DNA from: Lutibacter agarilyticus
GTDB lineage: Bacteria; Bacteroidota; Bacteroidia; Flavobacteriales; Flavobacteriaceae
Reading direction: 5' to 3'
NCBI RefSeq assembly: GCF_900188235.1
Contig: NZ_FZNT01000002.1
Location: forward strand, 124,001 to 188,000
Length of the DNA: 64,000 bases
Position 1 is the first letter of the stretch. Every line of letters begins with the position of its first letter. The notes under the pieces are model-generated. The model was not told the origin of the DNA. It made no database searches and saw only the letters and a list, made by a program, of their open reading frames with translations. This document shows positions 6,661-15,835 of the stretch, piece by piece. Position numbers and translations under genes: made by a program.

Positions 6661-8562
6661 ATGAGTGACGCTATTAAACATGAATGTGGAATTGCAATGG
6701 TTAGATTACTAAAGCCACTGCAATATTATAAGGACAAATACGGTTCGGCATTTTACGGTTTAAATAAAATGTATTTGTTAATGGAAAAACAGCACAATCG
6801 TGGTCAAGACGGTGCTGGTTTGGCAAGTGTTAAGTTTGATGTTGATCCAGGTACCCGATATATAAGTCGGGTTCGTTCAAACCAATCACAGCCAATACAA
6901 GATATTTTTTCTCAAATTAACGGAAGGTTAAATGGTTTAAATGAAGAGTTCCCTGATAAAATTGATGACGTTCAATGGCAATTAAATAATGCGCCATATA
7001 TTGGAAATTTATTTTTAGGACACGTACGTTATGGTACATTTGGAAAAAATAGTATTGAAAGTGTACATCCATTTTTACGCCAAAGTAACTGGCGTCATAA
7101 GAGTTTAATTGTAGCTGGAAACTTTAATATGACCAACTCTAAACGACTTTTTAATGATTTGGTTGAAATTGGTCAACACCCAAAAGAATTGACTGATACT
7201 GTTACTGTTATGGAAAAAATAGGTCATTTTATTGATGATGAAGTGGCTAAGTCTTATCAAAAATTAAAGAAATCAGAAGGTGTTTCAAAAAAAGATGCTT
7301 CCCCTTTAATTGAAGAAAGAATTAATATTAAAAAAATACTAAAACGATCAGCAAAAAACTGGGATGGTGGTTATGCAATGGCTGGGATGTTGGGGCATGG
7401 AGATGCATTTGTATTGAGAGATCCTGCCGGAATTAGACCTGCATTTTACTATAAAGATGATGAGGTTATTGTTGTAGCTTCTGAGCGCCCTGTAATTCAA
7501 ACAGTTTTTAATGTTGATATTGATGAAGTAAAAGAAATTGAGCCTGGTCATGCATTAATTATTAAGCGAAACGGTAAAATTACCTTGCCGCAAGTAACAG
7601 AGTTATTACCTAAAAAAGCATGTTCTTTTGAACGTATTTATTTTTCAAGAGGTAGTGATGCTGATATTTATACAGAACGTAAAAATTTAGGGAAATTCGT
7701 ATTTCCTCAAATATTAGAAAAAATTGACAATGATATTTCAAACACGGTTTTTTCGTTCATACCAAATACTGCTGAAACTTCGTTTTATGGTATGCGAGAA
7801 GCAGCCGAAGACTTTTTAAATCTTCAAAAAACAAACAAAATTTTAACAGGGAAAGGAAAACTTTCTTCTGAAAAAGTTACAGAAATACTCTCTGAAAGGC
7901 CACGTGTTGAAAAATTAGCCATTAAAGATGCTAAGTTGCGTACGTTTATTGCTGACGATAATAGTAGAGACGATTTAGTAGCCCATTTATATGATGTTAC
8001 TTACGGAATAGTAAAGCCAACTGATAATTTGGTGATAATTGATGATAGTATTGTGCGTGGTACAACGTTGAAAAAAAGTATCATTAAAATTTTAGACAGG
8101 TTAAAACCTAAAAAAATTGTGATAGTTTCATCAGCTCCTCAAATTAGATATCCAGATTGTTACGGTATTGATATGGCAAGAATGGGTGATTTTATTGCTT
8201 TTAGAGCTGCATTAGAATTATTAAAAGATGCAGATCAATATCATTTAGTTGAAGAGGTTTATAAAAAATGTAAAAGTCAACAACATTTAGAAGATTCAGA
8301 AATCACCAATTCGGTTCAAGAAATTTATGCGCCGTTTACAGACGAGCAAATTTCAGATAAAATTGCTGAAATGTTGAAAACAAAAGATATTAAAGCTGAA
8401 GTTGAAATTATTTACCAATCGGTTGATAATTTACATAAAGCATGTCCAGATCATTTAGGAGATTGGTATTTTACAGGAGATTATCCAACACCTGGTGGAA
8501 ATAGAGTAGTAAACGATTCTTATATTAATTTCTTTGAAGGAAATAACAAAAGAGCTTACTAA
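6661..8562 (+). CDS. purF: Amidophosphoribosyltransferase, long Bacteroidota form
   Basis: This 633-residue class II glutamine amidotransferase/phosphoribosyltransferase is related to PurF, which converts PRPP and glutamine to phosphoribosylamine in purine synthesis. The propeptide ends before the nucleophile Cys9 (HECGIAMV). NRGQDGAGLAS and GHVRYGTFG build the glutaminase site. The PRPP-binding motif VIIDDSIVRGTTL lies at about residues 459-471. It is over 100 residues longer than the canonical enzyme of about 500. Flavobacteria commonly encode such a long paralogue beside a standard purF, so this copy may not be the main purine enzyme. Confidence 0.82.
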   Translation: MSDAIKHECGIAMVRLLKPLQYYKDKYGSAFYGLNKMYLLMEKQHNRGQDGAGLASVKFDVDPGTRYISRVRSNQSQPIQDIFSQINGRLNGLNEEFPDKIDDVQWQLNNAPYIGNLFLGHVRYGTFGKNSIESVHPFLRQSNWRHKSLIVAGNFNMTNSKRLFNDLVEIGQHPKELTDTVTVMEKIGHFIDDEVAKSYQKLKKSEGVSKKDASPLIEERINIKKILKRSAKNWDGGYAMAGMLGHGDAFVLRDPAGIRPAFYYKDDEVIVVASERPVIQTVFNVDIDEVKEIEPGHALIIKRNGKITLPQVTELLPKKACSFERIYFSRGSDADIYTERKNLGKFVFPQILEKIDNDISNTVFSFIPNTAETSFYGMREAAEDFLNLQKTNKILTGKGKLSSEKVTEILSERPRVEKLAIKDAKLRTFIADDNSRDDLVAHLYDVTYGIVKPTDNLVIIDDSIVRGTTLKKSIIKILDRLKPKKIVIVSSAPQIRYPDCYGIDMARMGDFIAFRAALELLKDADQYHLVEEVYKKCKSQQHLEDSEITNSVQEIYAPFTDEQISDKIAEMLKTKDIKAEVEIIYQSVDNLHKACPDHLGDWYFTGDYPTPGGNRVVNDSYINFFEGNNKRAY

Positions 8563-8583
8563 GAAAATTAGATGAACATATAT

Positions 8584-8613
8584 AAAAAAAACACGCCATT
8601 GGCGTGTTTTTTT
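8584..8613. terminator. Bidirectional terminator between purF-like gene and sod
   Basis: ACACGCC (8591-8597) pairs with GGCGTGT (8601-8607) around an ATT loop, with an A-run on the left and a T-run on the right. It lies between convergent genes and can terminate on both strands. Confidence 0.88.
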
Positions 8614-8633
8614 GTTTAGAATAATACTGAGAA

Positions 8634-9242
8634 TTATTTATTTTCAGCGTATAATTTTTCAACGTGATTCCAGTTAATTACATTAAAAAATGCATTGATA
8701 TAATCTGGTCTACGATTTTGGTAATGCAAGTAATAAGCGTGTTCCCAAACATCTAAAGCTAAAATAGGAAAGCCTCCACAACTAACACCCGGCATTAAAG
8801 GATTGTCTTGATTTGGAGTTGAACAAATCTCAACTTTTCCACCTTTATGAACACATAACCAAGCCCAACCTGAACCAAAACGAGTTGCTGCAGCTTTAGC
8901 AAAAGCATCTTTAAAAGCTTCAACTGAACCAAATTCAGCTTCAATAGCATCTCTTAATTCTCCTGTTAAATATCCTTTTCCTTCAGGATTCATTACATCC
9001 CAAAATAAACAGTGATTGTAAAATCCACCTCCATTATTTCTAACGGCTGCATTATTCATATCTAAACCACCTAAGATTTCTTCAATAGATTTCCCTTCTA
9101 ATTCGGTTCCAGCAATGGCATTGTTTAAATTGTTTGTATAACCAGCGTGGTGCTTAGAATGGTGTATTTCCATTGTTCTAGCATCAATATGTGGTTCTAA
9201 AGCATCATAAGCGTACGGTAATTTTGGTAATTCAAATGACAT
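8634..9242 (-). CDS. sodA: Fe/Mn superoxide dismutase
   Basis: This 202-residue cytoplasmic enzyme dismutates superoxide. The four metal ligands are visible: His27, His77 (in [11 protein letters not shown]), Asp164 and His168 ([22 protein letters not shown]). The length is typical for a full Fe/Mn SOD subunit and there is no signal peptide. Metal preference (sodA versus sodB) cannot be decided safely by eye. A perfect -7 box lies about 45 bp upstream and a shared terminator follows. Confidence 0.95.
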   Translation of the reverse strand: MSFELPKLPYAYDALEPHIDARTMEIHHSKHHAGYTNNLNNAIAGTELEGKSIEEILGGLDMNNAAVRNNGGGFYNHCLFWDVMNPEGKGYLTGELRDAIEAEFGSVEAFKDAFAKAAATRFGSGWAWLCVHKGGKVEICSTPNQDNPLMPGVSCGGFPILALDVWEHAYYLHYQNRRPDYINAFFNVINWNHVEKLYAENK

Positions 9243-9286
9243 AGTAATATATTTTAATTAAAGTTAAATTGTATTTCTGTTTTATT

Positions 9287-9294
9287 CAAAGATA
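9287..9294 (-). promoter_or_regulatory. Promoter -7 box for sod
   Basis: The minus strand reads TATCTTTG, a full TAnnTTTG match, 45 nt upstream of the sod start codon. Confidence 0.55.
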
Positions 9295-9426
9295 ACGAAC
9301 CGTTTTCATTTTAAAAAATCTTAAAAATCGAATGTTTTTATAGTGTTATTGTTTTAAGTTATAAAGAACATTAATTTATAGATCTTAATTTATTGAAATT
9401 GTTTCTTAGAACAGTTTAATATACAA

Positions 9427-10449
9427 TTAATAATCAGCATCTTCAGGGTACTTTGCCATAAACTCTTCAGCTTTAGCAACCATATTTTTACTTCCACAGA
9501 AAAAAGGAACACGTTGGTGTAATTCTGTAGGTTCAATGTCTAAAATTCTTCCATAACCATCACTAGCAGTACCATTGGCTTGTTCAGCTAAAAAAGCCAT
9601 TGGATTACATTCGTACAACAAACGTAATTTTCCTTTAGGACCAATAAAACTAGTTGGATAAATATAAATACCACCTTTGATCATATTTCTATGAAAATCT
9701 GATACCAACGAACCAATATAACGTGAAGTATAAGGTCTATCTTCTTTTTCTTCCTGACAATATTTTAAATAATCTTTCACTCCTTGCGGAAAATGAACAT
9801 AATTTCCTTCATTAATTGAATAAATTTTTCCATTTTCAGGAAACCTAAATTCAGGGTGCGATAAGTAAAAAGTACCCAATGCCGGATTTAACGTAAACCC
9901 GTTAACTCCATATCCAGAGGTGTAAACCAACATGGTAGATGTACCATAAACCACGTAACCGGCTGCTACTTGCTGGTTTCCAGGTTGCAAAAAATCTTTT
10001 AACTCAACAGGAGCACCAATTGGTGTTACTCTTTTATAAATAGAAAATATAGTACCTACTGATACGTTTACATCAATGTTTGAAGAGCCATCAAGCGGAT
10101 CTATTAAAACAACATATTTATTTTGATTGCTGCCATCTTTCCCGCAAATAGTTACAAAATCATCTTCCTCTTCACTGGCAACACCGCAAACAATTTCTCT
10201 GTTTATCAATGTTTTCATAAAAACATCGTTGGCATAAACATCTAATTTTTGTTGGTCTTCGCCTTGAATATTTGTTGCTCCTGCTGCTCCCATAATATCT
10301 ACCAATCCAGCTTTGTTAACTTCATGGTTTACAATTTTGGCTGCTAATTTAATAGATGATAATAGTCTGGAAAATTCACCAGTGGTTGATTTATAATGCT
10401 TTTGATTTTCAATAATGAATTCTCCTAAGGTTGCTTTGTTGTTTTCCAT
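9427..10449 (-). CDS. fbp: Fructose-1,6-bisphosphatase class I
   Basis: This 340-residue enzyme hydrolyses fructose-1,6-bisphosphate in gluconeogenesis. It has the class I metal-binding block [20 protein letters not shown] (about residues 114-133) and ASEEEDDF just before it. The phosphate-site segment [24 protein letters not shown] and the C-terminal [21 protein letters not shown] complete the fold. It is a single-gene unit facing away from the GNAT gene, and no perfect -7 box was seen upstream. Confidence 0.95.
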   Translation of the reverse strand: MENNKATLGEFIIENQKHYKSTTGEFSRLLSSIKLAAKIVNHEVNKAGLVDIMGAAGATNIQGEDQQKLDVYANDVFMKTLINREIVCGVASEEEDDFVTICGKDGSNQNKYVVLIDPLDGSSNIDVNVSVGTIFSIYKRVTPIGAPVELKDFLQPGNQQVAAGYVVYGTSTMLVYTSGYGVNGFTLNPALGTFYLSHPEFRFPENGKIYSINEGNYVHFPQGVKDYLKYCQEEKEDRPYTSRYIGSLVSDFHRNMIKGGIYIYPTSFIGPKGKLRLLYECNPMAFLAEQANGTASDGYGRILDIEPTELHQRVPFFCGSKNMVAKAEEFMAKYPEDADY

Positions 10450-10574
10450 ATAAAAAATTTGTGTTGTAGTTTCAACAAATATCTAAAAATATATTTTAAA
10501 AACTGTCCTTTACAATACTGTATAAATAAAGAATTTTCTACTTTTACCAATATAAAAACCTCAAAAAAGAGTTT

Positions 10575-11051
10575 ATGAGTTTTACAATTAGAGATGGAAA
10601 AAAAGAAGATTTACCTTCAGTTTTAAAATTAATTAAAGAATTGGCACATTTTGAAAAAGAGTCTGATGCTGTAATTGTTACTGTTAAAAATTTAGAAAAA
10701 GATGGTTTTGGAAAAAATCCTTTATTTCAATTTTTTGTTGCTGAAATGGAAAATGAAATAGTAGGAATGTCTCTTTTTTACCCACGTTATTCCACCTGGA
10801 AAGGACCAACAATTCATTTAGAAGATTTAATTGTTACAGAAGAAAAAAGAGGGTTAAAAATTGGTAGTGCTTTGTATAAAAAAGTGATTGAATATGGTTA
10901 TAATAATGGTGTGGAACGAATTGAATGGGCTGTTTTAGATTGGAACGAACCTGCAATAGCTTTTTATGAAAGCACTGGCGCAACCGTTTTAAGAGACTGG
11001 GATACGGCTCAATTTCATAGGGAAGAAATGAAAAATTATTTAAATAAATAA
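10575..11051 (+). CDS. GNAT-family N-acetyltransferase
   Basis: This 158-residue single-domain acetyltransferase has the N-terminal IRDGKKEDLPSVLKLIKELA strand-helix and the core IHLEDLIVTEEKRGLKIGSALYKKVIEY, where the acetyl-CoA pyrophosphate loop lies (RGLKIGSAL). A final AFYESTGATVL beta-bulge segment follows. It most resembles the spermidine/diamine acetyltransferase branch (WKGPTIHLEDL), but the substrate is not certain. It is followed after one nucleotide by the GTG start of the aspartate kinase gene, so the two are coupled. A near-consensus TACTTTTA -7 box lies about 35 nt upstream. Confidence 0.88.
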   Translation: MSFTIRDGKKEDLPSVLKLIKELAHFEKESDAVIVTVKNLEKDGFGKNPLFQFFVAEMENEIVGMSLFYPRYSTWKGPTIHLEDLIVTEEKRGLKIGSALYKKVIEYGYNNGVERIEWAVLDWNEPAIAFYESTGATVLRDWDTAQFHREEMKNYLNK

Positions 11052-11052
11052 A

Positions 11053-12300
11053 GTGAAGGTTTTTAAATTTGGTGGTGCTTCAGTAAAAGATGCTGAAGGT
11101 GTTAAAAATGTAATTCGTGTATTAAAACACGAAGGCTTTAATAATACGCTCATTGTTATTTCGGCAATGGGAAAAATGACCAATGCTTTTGAAAAAGTAA
11201 TTGATTCGTATGTATATAAAAATGATAATTTAAACAACGCCATTGAATTTATTAGAGACTATCATATATCTATAATTAACGAGCTTTTTTCTTCAGAAAA
11301 GAATGCAATATTGCTTGAAGTTGAAAAACTTTTAGGGGAATTAAGTGGTTTTTTTATCACAAACAAAAATTCAGATTATAACTTTATTTACGATCAGGTT
11401 ATTGGTTTTGGTGAATTGTTGGCTACCAAAATTGTAGGTGCTTATTTAAATGAAAATCATATAACTACAAAATGGATTGATGTTCGTGATTTTATTAAAA
11501 CTGATACTAATTATAGAGATGCGCGTGTAAATTGGGAAGCAACTAAAGCAAATATTGCTAAGCTTGATACTACTAATTTATACCTTACCCAAGGTTTTTT
11601 GGGAGGTGCTTGTAACGGTAAAACTACCTCGTTAGGTCGTGAAGGTTCAGATTTTACAGCAGCCATTTTTGCTTACTGTTTAAATGCAAAAAGTTTAACC
11701 ATTTGGAAAGATGTTGATGGTGTTTTAAACGCTGATCCTCGTTATTTAGAAAACACAGTTTTGTTAGAACAAATTTCATACAAAGAGGCAATTGAAATGG
11801 CATTTTATGGCGCTTCTGTAATTCATCCTAAAACCTTAAAACCGCTTGAAAATAAAAATATACCATTATACGTTCGTTCTTTTTATAATTTAAATTTACT
11901 AGGAACAACGGTAAGCAAAGGGCATAATTTAGCACCAGAAATACCGTGTTTTATAGTGAAACAAGAACAAATATTAGTTTCAATTTCAGCTATAGATTTT
12001 TCATTTATGGTAGAACATAATTTAAGTGATATTTTTAAAATATTGCATGATTATAAATTAAAAGTGAATTTAATTCAAAATTCAGCGTTGAGTTTTTCGG
12101 TTTGTATTGAAGATAATTTTGGAAACTTTCAGTCATTTATTTCTGAAATAACAATGAATTACAAGATCAATTTTATTGAAAATGTAGCGCTTTATACCGT
12201 TAGGCATGCCACTAAAAATGCTATTGAATTAATAGAGCAGAAAGGGAAAGTTTTGTTAAAACAAGCAACAAAAGGTACGGTGCAAGTTATTATGCAATAA
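11053..12300 (+). CDS. Aspartate kinase, monofunctional
   Basis: This 415-residue protein starts at GTG (11053-11055), one base after the GNAT stop. The N-terminal VFKFGGASVKDAEG is the aspartokinase nucleotide-binding motif, and the kinase core has TQGFLGG, TSLGREGSDFTAA and IWKDVDGVLNADPRY. The C-terminal part (about 300-415) is a divergent ACT-like regulatory region (ILVSISAIDFSFM). It phosphorylates aspartate at the head of the lysine/threonine/methionine/DAP pathway, and asd, encoding the next enzyme, is also in the window (about 34-35 kb). Which feedback amino acid it senses cannot be read. Confidence 0.88.
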   Translation: MKVFKFGGASVKDAEGVKNVIRVLKHEGFNNTLIVISAMGKMTNAFEKVIDSYVYKNDNLNNAIEFIRDYHISIINELFSSEKNAILLEVEKLLGELSGFFITNKNSDYNFIYDQVIGFGELLATKIVGAYLNENHITTKWIDVRDFIKTDTNYRDARVNWEATKANIAKLDTTNLYLTQGFLGGACNGKTTSLGREGSDFTAAIFAYCLNAKSLTIWKDVDGVLNADPRYLENTVLLEQISYKEAIEMAFYGASVIHPKTLKPLENKNIPLYVRSFYNLNLLGTTVSKGHNLAPEIPCFIVKQEQILVSISAIDFSFMVEHNLSDIFKILHDYKLKVNLIQNSALSFSVCIEDNFGNFQSFISEITMNYKINFIENVALYTVRHATKNAIELIEQKGKVLLKQATKGTVQVIMQ

Positions 12301-12307
12301 ATTTATG

Positions 12308-12315
12308 TATTTTTG
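12308..12315 (+). promoter_or_regulatory. Promoter -7 box for the lipid acyltransferase gene
   Basis: TATTTTTG followed by C is a full match to the TAnnTTTG consensus, 22 nt before the start codon at 12338 and just after the aspartate kinase stop. Confidence 0.5.
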
Positions 12316-12337
12316 CTTTTACGTTAATTTTTATTAA

Positions 12338-14149
12338 ATGAGTTTAGTTACAGCTAAAGAGGTTGCCAAGGCCGTAAATCTGGAAAAGTATGGATTTATT
12401 GGGACTTTTTTGGGTTGGCTTATTATGAAAATCCTTCGAATTTCGAAGCTAAACAGAATTTATAATAAGCACAAGCATTTAAAAGATTTAGATTTTTTCA
12501 CAGCCTTGTTGAAGGATTTTGAGATTAATTTTGAAATCCCAAAAGAAGATCTAGATAGAATTCCAAAAACAGGTTCATTTATTACCGTTTCCAATCATCC
12601 GTTAGGAGGAATGGATGGTATTTTACTCTTAAAATTATTGATTGAAAAACGACCAGATTACAAAATAATTGCGAACTTTTTACTGCATAGAATTGAACCA
12701 ATGAAGCCTTTTATTATGCCTGTCAACCCTTTTGAAGATAGGAAAGATGTGCAATCTAGCTTGTCTGGTATAAAAAATGCTTTACTACATTTAAAACAAG
12801 GTTATCCATTAGGAATTTTTCCTGCAGGGGAAGTTTCAACGTATAAAGATGGAAAATTAATTGTAGATAAACCTTGGGAAGAAGGTGCTTTAAAATTAAT
12901 TCAGAAAGCAAAAGTACCGATTATTCCAATTTATTTTCATGCACGTAATAGTCGTTTATTCTACTTTTTGTCGAAATTAAATCCAACGTTACGAACTGCA
13001 AAATTACCTTCAGAATTATTAACCCAAAAAGGCAGGGTTATTAAAGTGCGAATAGGAAAACCAATAGCTGTAAAAGATCAAGCAGCATATCCTGAATTGC
13101 AAGACTTTAGCAATTTTATTCGTAAAAAAACATATATGCTGGCCAATCCTTTTGAAAAGGAATCAATGTCCATTAATTCTCAATCATTAAAAATTCCTAA
13201 AGCTCCAAAACAAATTGTTTGCCAAAAAAATTATCAGAAAATTATTGAAGAAGTTGATGCTTTAAGGTCAAACAATGGGCGTTTACTATCCAGTAAAAAT
13301 TATGAAGTATTTTTTGCGGAAAGTAAAGAAATTCCAAATGTAATGTTTGAAATTGGCCGTTTGAGAGAAATTACCTTTAGAGAAGTTGGAGAAGGAACAA
13401 ATGAGTCCATTGATTTAGATGTTTTTGATGGTTACTATCACCATATGTTTTTATGGGATAATGTTGCTAAAAAATTAGTGGGAGCTTATAGAATGGGTTT
13501 AGGTAAGGGTATTTATGCTAAATATGGAATTGAAGGGTTTTATGTTTATACCTTATTTAAATTTGAGCCGGAATTATATAATATGATGAATAATTCCATT
13601 GAAATGGGTCGTGCCTTTGTAATTAAGGAATATCAGCAAAAACCAATGCCTTTATTTTTATTGTGGAAAGGAATTGTGCACGTAACATTACGATACCCAG
13701 AGTATAAATATTTAATAGGAGGTGTAAGTATTAGCAATCAGTTTTCAAATTTCTCAAAATCGTTAATGATTGAATTTATGAAATCTCATTATTACGATCC
13801 GTATATTGCGCAATACATACATCCTAAAAAAGAATATAAAGTTAAGTTGAAAGATGCCGACAAAGATTTTGTTTTTGATGCTACCGAAGCCGATTTAAAC
13901 AAGTTTGATAAGGTTATTGATGAACTTGAGCCTGGTTTACGTTTACCTGTTTTAATTAAAAAATACGTAAAACAAAACGCCCGTTTGGTGGCATTTAATG
14001 TAGATCCTAAGTTTAATAATGCGGTTGATGGTTTAATGTATATTCGAGTTTCTGATATCCCGGAGAGTACTGTAAAACCTGTATTAGAAGAGTTTCAGGC
14101 AGAGTTGGAAAGTCGTGCTGAAAACGAGATTATTGAAGGCGGAATTTAG
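12338..14149 (+). CDS. Bifunctional aminolipid acyltransferase, OlsF/GlsF type
   Basis: This 603-residue protein joins two acyltransferase domains. The N-terminal half (about residues 60-270) is a PlsC-like O-acyltransferase with SNHPLGGMDG (His87, Asp93, a five-residue spacing seen in this subgroup) and the FPAGE motif at 161-165. The C-terminal half (about 300-500) is an OlsB-like GNAT domain (FEIGRLREITFREVGEG, IEMGRAFV). In Bacteroidota and Serratia, proteins with this order make ornithine or glycine aminolipids: the GNAT part N-acylates the amino acid with a 3-hydroxy fatty acid and the PlsC part adds the second acyl chain. The amino acid substrate here is not known. Confidence 0.82.
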   Translation: MSLVTAKEVAKAVNLEKYGFIGTFLGWLIMKILRISKLNRIYNKHKHLKDLDFFTALLKDFEINFEIPKEDLDRIPKTGSFITVSNHPLGGMDGILLLKLLIEKRPDYKIIANFLLHRIEPMKPFIMPVNPFEDRKDVQSSLSGIKNALLHLKQGYPLGIFPAGEVSTYKDGKLIVDKPWEEGALKLIQKAKVPIIPIYFHARNSRLFYFLSKLNPTLRTAKLPSELLTQKGRVIKVRIGKPIAVKDQAAYPELQDFSNFIRKKTYMLANPFEKESMSINSQSLKIPKAPKQIVCQKNYQKIIEEVDALRSNNGRLLSSKNYEVFFAESKEIPNVMFEIGRLREITFREVGEGTNESIDLDVFDGYYHHMFLWDNVAKKLVGAYRMGLGKGIYAKYGIEGFYVYTLFKFEPELYNMMNNSIEMGRAFVIKEYQQKPMPLFLLWKGIVHVTLRYPEYKYLIGGVSISNQFSNFSKSLMIEFMKSHYYDPYIAQYIHPKKEYKVKLKDADKDFVFDATEADLNKFDKVIDELEPGLRLPVLIKKYVKQNARLVAFNVDPKFNNAVDGLMYIRVSDIPESTVKPVLEEFQAELESRAENEIIEGGI

Positions 14150-14166
14150 GTTAACCCCGCCTTTTT
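14136..14166 (+). terminator. Terminator overlapping the end of the acyltransferase gene
   Basis: AAGGCGG (14136-14142) pairs with CCGCCTT (14157-14163) across a 14-nt loop that itself contains the palindrome GGTTAACC, followed by TTTT. The stem begins inside the coding region, before the stop codon at 14147-14149. Confidence 0.75.
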
Positions 14167-14175
14167 AAAACGTTA

Positions 14176-14451
14176 TTAAAACCACTCTTTTTGGTTGATT
14201 TGATACGTATATATAAATTCCTCGTCTGTTTTTGTTAAGTAAATAATACCTTCAATAAACGGTATAATACTTAAAATTCCACAGCTAACAAATGAAATTA
14301 TTAATTGAATAATTCCTGCTTTAGTATATCCAAGTACAAATTTATGCACTCCAAGTGAGCCAAGTAATATTGCGAGTATTCCAGCTAATACACGTTTGCT
14401 TTCTTCATTACTTTTTGGCACAATGTGTCCATTTTCATCTATTACATCCAT
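14176..14451 (-). CDS. TM2 domain-containing membrane protein
   Basis: This 91-residue protein is a TM2 domain: a short polar N-terminus, first helix RVLAGILAILLGSLGVHKFVLG, a turn with YTKAGIIQL, and second helix IISFVSCGILSIIPFIEGIIYL followed by KTDEEF. The family is defined by two helices joined by a short loop. Its function is unknown. The protein is small, probably in the inner membrane, and is encoded downstream of the PGDH-VOC fusion gene on the same strand. Confidence 0.85.
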   Translation of the reverse strand: MDVIDENGHIVPKSNEESKRVLAGILAILLGSLGVHKFVLGYTKAGIIQLIISFVSCGILSIIPFIEGIIYLTKTDEEFIYTYQINQKEWF

Positions 14452-14488
14452 TTTTTTAATTTTTCGGTTTATATTGATTTATTGTTTT

Positions 14489-15835
14489 TTATAAAAATGT
14501 GGTGTCAATAGGTTCCCAAAGTTCAATTTTATTGCCTTCGGAATCTAAAATCCAACCAAATTTACCATATTCATATGTTTCCATTTCACCAACAATGGTA
14601 ACGCCCTCTTCTTTTAGATTAATTAACAGTTGTTCTAAATTTTCAACTCGGTAATTAAACATATAATCTTTTTTGGAAGGTGAAAAATAACTAGTGTCAC
14701 TTTTAAAAGGACTCCATTGTGTACTTGCATCTTTTCCATTGCTATCTTTCCACCAAAAAGTACAACCCCAATCATCTGTATTAAAGTTTAAATGTTTTTT
14801 GTACCAATCTTTTAATGCTTTAGGATTGTCTGTTTTAAAAAATAAACCTCCAATACCTGTAACTCTTTTAGGTGTTTCTGGGTGTTTTTCTTTTTTTGAA
14901 TAAAAAATAGCTTCAACTTTATCAACAATAGTTTGCGCTAATTTTATATGTGATTCAACAGTCCAGCCTGCAATATGAGGCGATAACAAAACGTTTTCAG
15001 CATGAATTAAATATTCAAATGCTTTTGGTAAAGTATTATTTTCGAATAAATTTTCAAATGATAATTTTTCGTATTCTAACACATCTAAACAAGCCCCCAA
15101 CACTTTTTTATTTATAAGTGCATCAACAAGGTGATTTGTTACAACTGCAGATCCTCTGGCAGTATTTATAAGGTAAAATGGTTTCTTAAAACTCTGAATA
15201 AATTCAGTATTTACCATATTGTAAGAAAGTTCATTGAAAGGAGTGTGTAAGCTTAAAACATCTGTTTTTTCTTGTAATTCTTCTAAAGAAACTTGCCTAC
15301 AATTTTCATCGCCAACACCTTCTTTAATATCGTAACAAATTACTTCAACATCAAAACCTTTTAGTTTTTTAGCAAAAGCTTTTCCCATATTTCCGTAGCC
15401 AATTAAGCCAACGGTTTTTCCTTCAAGTTCAATACCTCTATTGGCTTCGCGTAACCATTTTCCTGCTCTAATTTCTAAATCAGCTTTTTTTAGGTTGTTG
15501 AATAATGACAAAATCATACCCAACGCATGTTCACCAACAGCATTGCGGTTTCCTTCAGGGGCAGAAATTAAATGAATTCCTTTTTGTTCCGCATACGAAA
15601 CATCAATACTTTCCAAACCGGCACCAACACGTGCAATAAATTTTAATTGCGTTGCCTTGTCAATAAAAGTCTTGTCAATATTAAATCTACTTCTAATAAC
15701 AATACCATCATAATTACTTATTTTCTCTTCAATAATTACTTTTGTTGAAGTGTAATCTGGTTCGCAAATGCAGCCTAGTTTTTCTAAGCCTTCTTGAAGC
15801 ACATTGTGATTGGTATCAATAAGAAGTACTTTCAT
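14489..15835 (-). CDS. 2-hydroxyacid dehydrogenase fused to a C-terminal VOC (glyoxalase) domain
   Basis: This 448-residue protein has two parts. Residues 1-312 form a complete D-2-hydroxyacid/phosphoglycerate dehydrogenase, with NAD motif GYGNMG (146-151), Arg227 in NTARGS, Glu256 and the catalytic His287 in SPHIAGWT. Residues 324-443 form a glyoxalase/bleomycin-resistance fold starting RVTGIGGLFFK and ending GNKIELWEPID, normally a separate protein of about 125 residues. The linker (313-323) is Lys/Glu/Pro-rich and contains no ATG or GTG that could start the VOC part separately. An A7 run lies in the linker DNA, so a frameshift origin must be considered. The gene overlaps the panB stop by one base. 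Confidence 0.85.
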   Translation of the reverse strand: MKVLLIDTNHNVLQEGLEKLGCICEPDYTSTKVIIEEKISNYDGIVIRSRFNIDKTFIDKATQLKFIARVGAGLESIDVSYAEQKGIHLISAPEGNRNAVGEHALGMILSLFNNLKKADLEIRAGKWLREANRGIELEGKTVGLIGYGNMGKAFAKKLKGFDVEVICYDIKEGVGDENCRQVSLEELQEKTDVLSLHTPFNELSYNMVNTEFIQSFKKPFYLINTARGSAVVTNHLVDALINKKVLGACLDVLEYEKLSFENLFENNTLPKAFEYLIHAENVLLSPHIAGWTVESHIKLAQTIVDKVEAIFYSKKEKHPETPKRVTGIGGLFFKTDNPKALKDWYKKHLNFNTDDWGCTFWWKDSNGKDASTQWSPFKSDTSYFSPSKKDYMFNYRVENLEQLLINLKEEGVTIVGEMETYEYGKFGWILDSEGNKIELWEPIDTTFL

